Positions 14,501-28,270 of a DNA stretch of 64,000 bases are shown here, in pieces (the stretch's first letter is position 1; each line of letters opens with the position of its first letter). The notes under the pieces were generated by a model. It was not told the DNA's origin and ran no database searches. It worked only from the letters and a program-made list of their open reading frames with translations. Location of the stretch: NCBI RefSeq assembly GCF_027744825.2, contig NC_071345.1, positions 18,446,001-18,510,000 of the forward strand. The letters run 5' to 3'. The position numbers and the translations under genes were made by a program. This DNA comes from Synchiropus splendidus (taxonomy: Eukaryota; Chordata; Actinopteri; Syngnathiformes; Callionymidae).

Positions 14501-17500
14501 AAATAAAAAAAAATCAATACCAAAGGGACAATGATGATTGGTCATGGCACAATTTTGTTTAGCAAAAAAGTGTAGTAAATCGTTTTATTTGTCTTAAAAT
14601 TAGTCTCAATTTCTCTTTGTTGCCAGGCATCACACTGAGTTAATGGTATGTTAAATGACTGTTAATTAACCAGTTTTGTATTTAACTCTCAGGTCACATT
14701 TACTTACCGGCTATTTCCCTGGTTATTGATCCCTGACGGTCATTGATTCACATTATATTGTGCTTCTGTGGCAGGTTGGTGGACTGTTAGCTCATTTTCT
14801 AGGGACAAGTGCACCAGAGTGCCTTCAGCCGGAGGTGAGGTGCTGCAGATTTATATTTTATGAGGGCTGTAGTTAACCCCTTCTGCTGCGTGAGGCTTCC
14901 TCACAGATTGACAAATTAGTTGCCTCATTTTCTTATCTACTTGTTAAACTGCTTTAGAAAACGTCAGAATTTGCTTACAACCCATGTCCTGTATCAGCTG
15001 CGTTGCTTTTTGAGGGAATTCTGTTCAGACAGTTTTATTATGTTCCAGCACATTTGAACGATAATAGAAGAGAAGCCCTGTCTCTCTGTGGAATCGGCTG
15101 CGTGGGGTGAGGCATTGCTGGAGTGATGCCAGCCTCAGTAGGTCATTGTGTTGTTCTGTCTGGTTTGTAGTTCTGTGGATTGTTGCTGCGAGCAGACAGG
15201 CCCGGGTTCTTACACTGTGGGCTTAGCAGGACAGGACCTTGGCTGTTTTTGTAGCTCAACTGAAACATTTCCCATTTCTGAACGTCCATCTTACAAGGCT
15301 CTGTGTGTTGTTTTCTGTCATGTATGTCTTTATTTCTTTCAGTAATAGCTGTATTTATACCAAAGTGTGTTACACAAACATGCAAAATGATGGATTACAT
15401 CGCTGTATTACCCAATTCAAATTAAAAGTGATCAAACAGCAATTCTTAGGTTAAAAAAAAATCTAAATAAAAAATAATCCCTCCCTCCCCCAAGCGTCCA
15501 AACCAGCGGCCGAAGTTTTATGTTGCACCTGTTCCTGTCTTTGTACTACCAGGTAGTTTCACTGACGGAGTACCACCGTCGGATTGATGCTCTAAACAGT
15601 GAAGATCTGCGCTCGCTCTGCAAACGACTCCAGGTGTTCTGCCCGGCCCTGCTGCTTCCCTGACAACACCTTTGTGCAGCTGCTGCTGACAGACAAAACA
15701 TCTCCCTTCACTTTTAAATAACTACGGGTCTGAGCGGGTGTCATGAGGTTTGGTGCTCCGGAGACATATGGCCTGACCTTTTCCCTGCATTCAACTCCAA
15801 AACATTTATTATCAGTTGAATACAGAAAGTTGGTTGCATGAGCGCGATGGGGTTTTCACATGACTGGAGTCTTATCTCCATGTGTCAGGCACTTCCTTCT
15901 GTAACATGCCTGGTGCTATTGGCTAACACATTTATGAAACCGTTATTACCAACAGTTTATCTGTTAAAAATCTACCTTTTTCTTTTCTCGTCAAATGAGC
16001 TTTATAAAAGGAGTGATATGACTGAGGACAGACAGGACGCATGACGGCTTTGTTGCTGTGTAGGTAAGACGGGAAGAACCGACCCCACCCCAGCAGGCTC
16101 AACATTGTTTTGTGGACAATCCCCTGAGGTCATATACCCTTACAAGCCAGCCATTGTTAGCCAAATAAATAAATATTTCCACCAAGTCAGAGTAATGACA
16201 TTTTAATCAACTGTCAATAGTTAAAAGCATGAGGTGTTACTTCTGTTAAAAAATATTTTAGTCTCCAGTCTTCAGCCTAAGGCCTCTATTTCAAACTTTT
16301 ATATAAGTAGTAGTAGTAGTAGTTTCATTTTGTCCTCCTCTGACATCTGTTTGTTATTGTAGATCACCACCAAGGAAGAAGTGAACTCCAAACACGATGT
16401 GTCGATCAAGACGGAGCTGGAGCCAGAGACCTTCAAGCCTAACCTCAGAGAGCCCAGTGACTTGCTGGAGGCAGACCAGATAGAGAAGGTAATTCTGTCA
16501 CATCACGTCCACGTTCCAGATATCCAAACAAAATTTGAGTTTCAGTTACGGTTGTCACAATACCAGAATTGCAAACTTGATGTCGATACCCCGAAAGATG
16601 CTTGATACCATTTTCGATAAGACTAGTGCTTAAGAAGACATCAACCGTTTTAGATCAATCACGTACATATGTTTAATTAAATAAATAATGAGGAAAGAAG
16701 TCTCATTTTTACTCAGTACTAATAAATGCTAAATAAATATATAAATATAAGTTATAGGAACTTGTTTTCAAAGCATATGGAGACTCAGGATCATAAGTTT
16801 GCTGTTTGACACACTGCGAGAGTCTGCTGTCTGAAGGCTTACTCCTTCAGTCAGCGTCTTTATTAAAAAACATGTTTCAGTCACGTTAGCGAGCAAGAGG
16901 CTGCTAGCCGCAGCTAATGGCTAATAACAAAATAACCAACATTCTTTGAACTGCAAGCTAATCCCAGCTAGTGTGGACAACAGTAGCAACCAACATGAAT
17001 GAAGCACCCAGCCAGACTAGCATGATCAATCAGTTTAAAATGATGACTGGGACCTTTACTAACCTGCAAGAGAGCTATCCGAGATGCGTCTATTGAGATC
17101 TTCTACACACAACTTGATGACCTGAAAAAAGCTATTGTTGAAAAAAAAACTTCACTTTGCTCTTATGCTGCCCTGTCATGACATTGACGCTGCTGAGATG
17201 ATCATGTATCCAAATCTCAAGATTAGATTTTGTCATAAATGTATTGTCTAATTCAGGGGGTGGACAAAATAATGGAAAGACCTTGACGCTTTTTTTAGCG
17301 TTAAGGTGTTTCTGTTATTTTGTCCAACCCCTGTATATACACGCATCATCATTGTTTTAATGTGCAATGTTGTTCTAAGAGTCATATTAATGTTGTACAA
17401 GGAATTGTGTTGGAAAGAGTTCTTTCAGAGCCTTGCTCTCTAACCAAATATTAGGTTTTACTGAAGTCATACATACAGTATTTGACCGACAGACCGACAA

Positions 17501-20500
17501 GTAATTCCAAAAAATGAAACCAAAGTGGAGCCAGATTGTCCATCATGATGACAGCTTCACCACAATTTACTGTCCACTAAGAAAATCTGTGTTTTTTGTA
17601 CATGAGAAATCCAATGTCATAAGGCAACCAAAAAAGACTGTTTTTAAAAATTGCTATGTGTTGAACTAATATTAACTATGCATGTAAAATAAGCCTCTAA
17701 GCTGGTGCTGCTTTCAACAGTAACTTGACCACTAATGAAAACCTTTGAGTAATGAACCACATAAAAACTCAAAAGGTGAAGTTGTTGGATTCAAAGCTGC
17801 TCCCGTAACACTAAACCACAGAGGAGCAGAACCTTTGAGGACGCAGCACTTCCACCCACGTTTTCTTCCTCTGTTAAACTGGATCTGCTGCTGGTCCCTG
17901 GTGTTCGTGGTAGTTATCTCCTGCACCACAGCAACTGCTAATCCTTCAGCCTGACAGCAACAGGGCAGCAGGCACTGTGGGACCACTGTATCCCCCTCCT
18001 CCCAGATGTCAGTGTTTGGAGCCCTGTTACTCTTCTTTAAACGGCAAGGCGTGTTAAAAGGTCACTGCAGATGTAATTGAGCATCGCTGGCTGTGGCCTT
18101 TAAGTGTTTCATTTCCTTTTCCTCGTCTCTCTGTGCCATACATGCAGCTCGCTCGGAATCTCCCCCCACGGACCATTGGGTACCCGTGGACGCTGGCCTT
18201 TGGCACCTCAAAGCATGGAATGAGCATTAAGACGCTTTACAGAGCCATGCAGGGCCAGGACACGCCTGTGCTCATGGTCATCAAGGACAGCGACGGTCAG
18301 GTGGGCCTACACATCTCTGATACAGCTGCAACAAAGTCAAGTCACATGATGTGCACCACTTTGGAGCTTTTCTACTGCGGCATAACTGCACTCATGCTCA
18401 GTGTTGCCCTCTGGTTCCCGTCAACACCCAGCAAATAAGAAACCAAGCAGCTAGAATGAGAATATTAGATGTTGATTCATCTCTTGAACACTCTTTTCCT
18501 GTGACTTCAGGTTTTCGGTGCCCTGGCGTCTGAGCCCTTTAAAGTCAGCGATGGTTTCTATGGCACAGGGGAGACCTTCCTCTTCACCTTTAACCCAGAG
18601 TTCGAGGTACTCCATTGCACTCAGCGTTATTTTGTTGTAAGCTTGTACAGCTTCATCCTTATCCAACTCAGCAAGGTTTGAGCCCTGAAGAATGATTTGA
18701 ATGCAAGTGCTTCATCTTGAACTTGAAGGAGTGATGTGCATGATGCCATGATGACGAGTAGCAAATATGTTTCTGTCACTCCAATTGTTTTCCTTTGTTT
18801 TGGATAGATCACACATCACCTGTCGTAGTTTCTGCTCAGTCCAAACAAGTTTTGTTAAATTTGGAATGTATGTTGCTCTCCACCGCTGAGTCAGCAGATA
18901 TGGCAGTGACATTGCTGAGAGGTGCCACACACGATTTTGTTAGATTCGTCAGCTAGCAGCGACCTGTGTTTGGAGCTGAAGATGAAGATTTATGAAGTCT
19001 TGCTGGGCATCATTGTAGTTTGTGTTTGTTTCCAGTAGGGATGGGCGATAACTTATCGTGAACGATATACTGCCAAAAACAATCTCCACGATGACAATTC
19101 TGCATCTCACGATAAATTCACTTGCTGCATTGGACTTGCACATGTGAACATGACAAGACTGCAACGGCACGGCACGCCGCGCTCTCCAGCTCTGCAGTGT
19201 TCGTCACCGCCATGTGACAGCTGTGGAGTGTGTGGTGGACTTTGGTTCACGATCGTAGTTTAACTTCTTTTTAATACAGGGAACCGTTGATGATGACACT
19301 GGTTCACTCAGAGTCTCTGGATTTGTGTTTATTATTAGATGGAGTGGTCCTCATAGGTTCTCTGACGCTGTTGCCAGCCTTGGATCATATCAACACATAC
19401 AAGTTTCACGCTGCGCTGGTGCCTCGGCGAAACACCGTGGTGAAAATAGTTGGACATTGGATGGAGCTCCGCTCCAGTATTGGCGGCAGTGTCCTCTTCC
19501 GTGGCCCCATTAGGGTTCACTGATGGCTGACGCACTCTCACAGGCAGCGCGAGTGCTGTGACCCGGCATCAGTTAGGGGCCATCAACAAATACTAAAACG
19601 TTCAAAGTATTCATGAAATATTAAATAGGGCAAAGAAAAACAACCATTTTAGGAGAGAGAAAAAAAGTTTTTCATCACACAAGAGAAAGGACTGACAGTT
19701 TGTATCATGATTTTGAGTATAGAATATGACTAAATGATCATTTATTGAGATACAGCAGACAGACGGCTCAATTTATCCCCTAAATAAAAGGACTGGGTTC
19801 TATGAGAGACATGAAACATTGAATGTCTCATCTTTACACTTTTTGTTGATGTCTATTATGTTTAGACATCAACAAATCATGATGCTGGACACAAACTCCA
19901 GTAATAATTTCCATCATGAAACAGTTTCAAGACAGACTGTCGTGTGTACAACACATGGAATAGAATGAAAATGGATTTATCATGATAATTATGGTTATCG
20001 CTGAAATTACTACATTTATCCTGATGACTTTTTTGGTCCATATCGCCCAACCCTAGTTTCCAGACAGAACTGTGGTGACTCTATTGGAACAGCTGCTTAG
20101 AAATGTGCTTGGAAACATTTGAGATTTTATTTTCCATGTCAGGTTTTGGGTCATGTGTTATTTTGACCATGTTGCCCTGTGTTCACCAGGTCTACAAGTG
20201 GACGGGGGACAACATGTTCTTTATTAAAGGAGACATGGACTCTTTAGCATTTGGTGGTGGAAGGTGAGTATGGCCCATTTTTATGTGTGAAATCAATGAT
20301 TGATGCACTTAATACATGGAAACCTGACTCACTTCACTGTGACGACTTGAGTTCTGTTTATTTTCTCGTTTAAACTGTCTTTTGATTGGCTTCTTGGTTT
20401 TTTTTTTAATCTTCCTTCAGTCTTGTCCAATGACAGTGCACAAACGTGAGCTCTTCTGCGACCCCTAGTGTGCCATTAGCGCAATTGCTGCGGCACGTGT

Positions 20501-21067
20501 CTCCTGGTCTGGTGTGAAAGGGCGCCAGTGTGATAAGATATAGTTCCAATATTTTGGATCGAACATGATAGCGGTTTTGACAGGAGCCAGGAAAGTTGAT
20601 TGGCCTTGACTTTTCCAGGTGTCCAGTTGAGATCAGAAATCGTGCACATTTCACAGTGAAACAGTCTCAAGTGGCAGTCTTCATGATGCCTTCAGTGGTC
20701 TGCAGCTACACTTGCTGTTGCCAGTCTCACATCATCACCTGGTTGAGTCACGGCTCTGAGAGTGCTTTACTGCACAGGGTGACATCATACAACCCAGACT
20801 TCATCTTATCTGCGCAATGATCAGAATAACTGTTATTTTGAGTGAGACAGACTAACACCAGACTTGTTGAGCAAAACACCATTTGAGGTAATTGTGTTCA
20901 GCTGAGGCAAGTTTTTTTTTTTTTCTTTCAGCGGGGAGTTCGGACTGTGGCTGGACGGCGACCTTTACCACGGCAGAAGTCACTCCTGTAAAACATTTGG
21001 GAACCCCATGCTCTCAAAAAAGGAGGATTTCTATGTGCAGGACATAGAAATCTGGGCTTTTGAATAA
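4145..21067 (+). CDS. oxr1: Oxidation resistance protein 1 (TLDc family), 3' eleven exons
   Basis: OXR1 protects cells from oxidative damage, and its C-terminal TLDc domain defines the family. Exons read as 4145-4297, 5451-5635, 6812-7452, 10242-10401, 12033-12198, 15553-15633, 16363-16488, 18148-18300, 18511-18606, 20190-20263 and 20932-21067. All have AG/GT borders and the phases fit, giving 656 codons plus a TAA stop. Exons 1-2 encode the GRAM-like segment ([24 protein letters not shown]). Exon 3 is a Ser/Thr/Glu-rich acidic linker with the conserved [16 protein letters not shown] motif. Exons 4-5 carry [12 protein letters not shown] and [11 protein letters not shown]. The TLDc domain spans roughly the last 170 residues ([40 protein letters not shown]) and ends in EIWAFE. 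The LysM exons must lie upstream, so the N-terminus is missing here. NCOA7 is the paralogue, but the linker motif matches OXR1 better. I cannot tell whether this is the a or b teleost copy. Confidence 0.95.
5165..5191. repeat. (CA)n microsatellite
   Basis: This is a pure AC dinucleotide run in the oxr1 intron between exons 1 and 2 of this window. Confidence 0.95.
7453..10241 (+). other. oxr1 intron with a retrotransposon relic
   Basis: This is a 2.8 kb intron between the acidic-linker exon and the [11 protein letters not shown] exon. It holds the decayed non-LTR 3' region described at 8380-8710. I see no further gene, and the short open frames look random. Confidence 0.6.
8380..8710 (+). mobile_element. 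Decayed non-LTR retrotransposon 3' region with (CT)n run
   Basis: The text 'ggtgaggtgttctggacaac' followed by 'agaggaagtggaggatgctt' and 'gatgaagaagaagcatg' resembles the 3' end of an abundant percomorph non-LTR element, which has a GAGGTGTTCCGGGC-type segment and a terminal GGAAGAAGATGG stretch. A (CT)n tract at 8494-8521 interrupts it. The family name is not assigned. Confidence 0.45.
10402..12032 (+). other. oxr1 intron, nothing recognised
   Basis: This 1.6 kb intron separates the exon ending in AVPQER from the one beginning [11 protein letters not shown]. It is AT-rich and I see no gene, TIR pair or tandem repeat in it. Confidence 0.5.
13500..13735 (+). promoter_or_regulatory. Candidate internal oxr1 promoter
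   Basis: This stretch lies between oxr1 exons 5 and 6. It has a CCAAT box at 13518-13522 and an inverted one (ATTGG) at 13556-13560. It is richer in CpG than the AT-rich intron around it and leads directly into an ATG with a well-placed splice donor. Short TLDc-only isoforms from internal promoters are known for OXR1 and NCOA7 in vertebrates. The promoter role here is inferred from position and motifs. Confidence 0.6.
13736..13792 (+). CDS. oxr1: Alternative first coding exon of a short TLDc-only oxr1 isoform
   Basis: The ATG at 13736 opens 19 codons ([19 protein letters not shown]) and ends at a GTATGT donor at 13793 in phase 0. The next oxr1 exon (15553, [10 protein letters not shown]) also begins in phase 0. 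Joining this exon to the six downstream exons gives 241 codons including the stop, a protein of about 240 aa consisting of the TLDc domain and a short lead. Other GT donors nearby (13783, 13791) would break the frame. The start is supported by the promoter-like sequence upstream. I did not verify the residues against a known isoform. Confidence 0.65.
17254..17333. mobile_element. 80-bp palindromic MITE
   Basis: A near-perfect hairpin in an oxr1 intron. The left arm 'caggggGTGGACAAAATAAT' is mirrored by the right arm 'ATTTTGTCCAACCCCTG', and the centre is a T-run. A shorter relative lies at 25219-25258. The structure fits a non-autonomous DNA transposon, probably of a TA-target superfamily. 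Confidence 0.75.
19036..20055. mobile_element. Non-autonomous hAT element with 8-bp target duplication
   Basis: This 1,020-bp insertion lies in the oxr1 intron before exon 10. It begins TAGGGATGGGCGATA and ends TATCGCCCAACCCTA, which are terminal inverted repeats. It is flanked on both sides by GTTTCCAG (19028-19035 and 20056-20063), the 8-bp duplication expected of hAT elements. No transposase frame survives inside. A diverged, inverted copy lies at about 44385-45385. The transposase relic at 37637 starts with the same terminus. Confidence 0.88.
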
Positions 21068-22745
21068 CCCAGCGCTGCACCACACGAGGGAAAACCAGGC
21101 CCGGCAGAAGGGCAGAGCGAGGAGTCCGCCTCCTTGGAACTATGGCAATGTCCCAAACCGAACTGCACATCAGCAGAGCTCTTCCGGCTGGAAGCTACCG
21201 GATGCTTGTTGTGCGTTACTACTGCTGTTATTACGGAGCTTTTTTTCTTTGTGGAAAAAAAATTACCTTTGTGTGTATCTTGTTACAGCCTTGTGCGTCT
21301 TTGCAGAGTAGGGGAGGGGGAGGCAAAGTGGAGCTGGGGGCTCGGGGTCGGAGCGACAGAGCTCCTCTCAGTGGGGTGACTATGGTAGAGGCTGAGGTTT
21401 GGGACTGCTGCAGGGGGCTGGAGCGGCCTGACTGGTCCAGACGCGGTCTGACCCTGAAGTTACTCCATTCAGTAGGATGTTGCTGTCCCTGTGCCGGTCA
21501 GGAGCCACGCAGGAGATGTGACCACATTCCATGAAACCGAACCGACGTTACGGGGTTACGATGACACTCGAGCCAGAGGTCATCAGCTGCCGTCAGGAGG
21601 TCGTCTTGGCTAAACTTCTAGAGTGTTGTGCGTCGTCGTCCTGTTGTTCACCGTCCTAGCACACCACCCCAAAGCACATGGCTATAACTGACCACTCATC
21701 CTCGTATTGTTTTGTTCAGTGGGTGTACGTGTGAGTCCAGCTGACGCCGACTCCTCTGGCGGGACGCCGGCCGTACTGTTTGTAGACAGTCAACGTGTTG
21801 CAATAGATTTGTGGAATATGCAAATAACTGTCCTGTGACCTCAAAAACCCGCGGGGCCGGCGCTCTGCCGCCAACGCCGCCGCCACTCTGACAAGAGGGA
21901 CTTGTAAAGCTTTTACGTCTTGATACACACTCGCTTTTCTGGGTATCATTTGAAAAGCCTGAGACGTGGTTCACCGTTTTACATGCATATAAGACAATTA
22001 CATATTGATATATATGATTATATATGGTCGTATATGTATATATATAATCATATATATGTATGTTGCTGTTAGTGTGACAGTGATCTATTTGTGCTGATAT
22101 TTCAGCTGTTACAATATGATGTATATTTCCCTGTACATTAATGTTTAAATAGTAGATTTGTTCCTATATATATATATTACATATATAATATATTGCATAT
22201 ATATTATATATAAAATACACATACAGCTATATAAATATATATATATATAAAGTGTGGATTGGTGGGTTGCTTCTAGCACTTTAATCTGGTTTCGCACGTC
22301 GAACCAGGTTCTTAGATTCTCTTAGCAGTAGCTGTACAGTACTTTTCTGTTGGGATCATGTTAACAGTAGAACGCTCGCTGCTACCAATATCAATCTGGG
22401 TTCATCCCACTGCTCTGTGTCTACAAACAAGGGTCACCGCACTAGGAAGGGGCCGGGGGGGGCTGAATGTGGTCGCACATGCCAGTGAGGCTCAGTTTCT
22501 GTCCACATGGTGGCACTCAGGTGAGTCTCCGACAGGTAGGTATGCTGGCTGACTGACCCGTGACAGGCGAGGCTGTCGGCCCTCGCACCGTTGAGAACTT
22601 TCTGTCCCCCCTTTCTCGTCTTCCACACCAGTATTTGTGTCCTTGTGGCGAGTCACAAAGAAGAATATGGATCATTCTGAGTATTTCACCAGAATACAAT
22701 GTATCAGTGATGTATAAATAACAATAAAGCTGAACTAATTGTTGT
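21068..22745 (+). other. oxr1: oxr1 3' UTR
   Basis: This is sequence from the oxr1 stop to just past a polyadenylation signal AATAAA at 22723-22728. It includes a strongly TA-rich stretch at about 22000-22250 with repeated TATATA words. Several open frames cross it (for example 21142-21534), but they resemble no protein and lie inside a plausible transcript tail. Confidence 0.7.
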
Positions 22746-23421
22746 AACCTGGGAAACGTCTGGTCATCACTTTCTCCATCTTTGTTGTCCTGTGACAAAC
22801 ACACATCTGTGATGGACCGTTTTGGTTTTTTTTTGCATTCATTTTACTGAACGTAATCCCCACCATTATGTCCCTTTTGTCCGTTTTACATTTTGAAAGA
22901 CATGACTCAAACCATCTTGTTCCTGGGTGGGGAAAACTGACATGGATGACATTGATAAGGACAAATGGAGGCTGTCTAATAATACAGATCTGTACCTGAG
23001 GTAGGAAACTATTTCGATAAATCAAGGTGTCAAACTTGGCCTTGAAGGGCCACAGTGGCCATCTCACAAAAAAAACCATTGTAGTTTGCCTGAATGGAAA
23101 CATGTTTTTTTCCCCACCAAAACATGCTGGGAATTATAGTTCAATTTGGCTGTATGTTGCGTGTACAGAAGGGTCGTAGTTCTGCTCTGACTCCCACTAA
23201 CACTCAGACTTGACTTGTAAGGCATTGTATAAACACATACTTTCCAAAGTGTTAATGTCACTGCACAGCTTCAGTAAGCAGACACAAGTTTCACGCTTCT
23301 ATTCAAAACACAACTTTATGTCACCATTGGTTTTCAAAACATTTAAATACATTTGACAATTTATAGAATTTTATCGTGACACCGCAGTCGCCAGAGACGA
23401 AAAAGTGCACAAGGACAAACT

Positions 23422-23427
23422 TTTATT
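23422..23427 (-). other. sqle: Polyadenylation signal of sqle
   Basis: TTTATT on the plus strand reads AATAAA on the minus strand, about 120 bp past the sqle stop codon. It implies a short 3' UTR and a convergent gap of about 0.65 kb to the oxr1 polyA signal. Confidence 0.65.
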
Positions 23428-23545
23428 GACGCCACACAGCTTAAAAGCTTCGAAAGGCAGAGACGTGACATCGCTAGAGGCATTTCAGACGGCAGGTCCG
23501 GTTTGACCTGGGGCCGGGTTGTCTAGTGTCCACACGATGGCGCTG

Positions 23546-27153
<3,608 letters not shown>

Positions 27154-27430
27154 GTTGGTCTTTTGTTTGTTTGTCTGTTTTTGATGATTGAAGAAGGGGA
27201 AAAATGTTTGATGTGTATTTTAAAATGGGGTGTTTTCGGCTCCAGTCATGATGAGCCCAGAGACGCTCATTAAAAAAGCACAAGACAACAAGAGCCGGTG
27301 AGTTGATGTCCCGCCCCCTACGCCACTCATTTAACCAATGACAAGTTGCGAGTCAGTGAGCAGAGCTCGCGCTATCCCGTGATTGGGCAACAGCTACAGG
27401 ACGAGTCCGCACCTTGGCAGCTGATTGGTC
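27154..27430 (-). promoter_or_regulatory. sqle: sqle promoter region with three CCAAT/NF-Y boxes
   Basis: Upstream of the sqle ATG there are a CCAAT at 27335-27339 and ATTGG at 27382-27386 and 27424-27428, with a GC-rich CCGCCCCC near 27311. Multiple NF-Y boxes close to the start are typical of SREBP-controlled sterol genes. I could not find a clean SREBP sterol response element by eye, so sterol control is inferred from family knowledge. Confidence 0.55.
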
Positions 27431-27928
27431 AGCCGCCCGGCAGGACGCTAGTATGATGTGATGTCATTGACAAGGTGCCCGTGGAAGTGAGCGGACCTCC
27501 AGCGAAGATGTGAAAAGATGAGTCCAAAAGTCATATTCACGTGCGCACAAGTCTGTTATTATTTTTAAAAACGGCAACCGTGATGCTTTATTTTACTACG
27601 ACGCACATCTTTAAATGAAACACCTCCAGTATACGGGATATTTTAAATAGGGAAACCGCAGCGAGCACAGTTTAATCATTACACTGTAATGAAATGTCAG
27701 TCATGCTGTGTTTTATGTGTAGTTTACACACTCAAGTAATCGTGTAATCGGTTGCTCATTCATTTATACAAGTCAAGCTTTAGTGAGAAAAAAGGTTCAG
27801 GTTTGGCGGTTATCAACATAAAAAGGTCAACAACCAGACCATTGTTTGTTAACATGTATTGCACATCACCATTATTTTAAATTCAAAGTATATAATATAT
27901 GGCGAGGTAAAGCATGATTGGTGACTTA

Positions 27929-27934
27929 TTTATT
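27929..27934 (-). other. Candidate polyadenylation signal of the xylose isomerase gene
   Basis: TTTATT on the plus strand (AATAAA on the minus strand) lies about 340 bp past the xylose isomerase stop codon. Confidence 0.5.
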
Positions 27935-28270
27935 GAGAAAATGTCTCATCACTTCACATCAACTTGAAACAGTTATGAGACTGAAACATTACAAGAAGCT
28001 AGACATGTTACAACGGAAAAAAATATCAAAGAATTGAGGAATAAATGTATAAAGGTGAAAGCATTGTCTTAAGTATTAAAAAAATACTTTAGAGACATAT
28101 TGAAATGATTGAAAAATTAGTCCACAGATGAATGAGATGGTTGTCAGAAGACATTAGGAACCAGACACACAAAACCACCCAGACTAACAAATGTGAAATC
28201 CTTCTTTTGTATATATTTTCACTTCATTTTATAAGTCGCGGTGACACTGCTGCTCAGTACACGGTGTGGA

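Noticed and set aside
21142..21534. 130-codon plus-strand open frame
   Set aside because: It lies in the oxr1 3' UTR before the polyA signal, has no recognisable protein and overlaps other frames of the same length.
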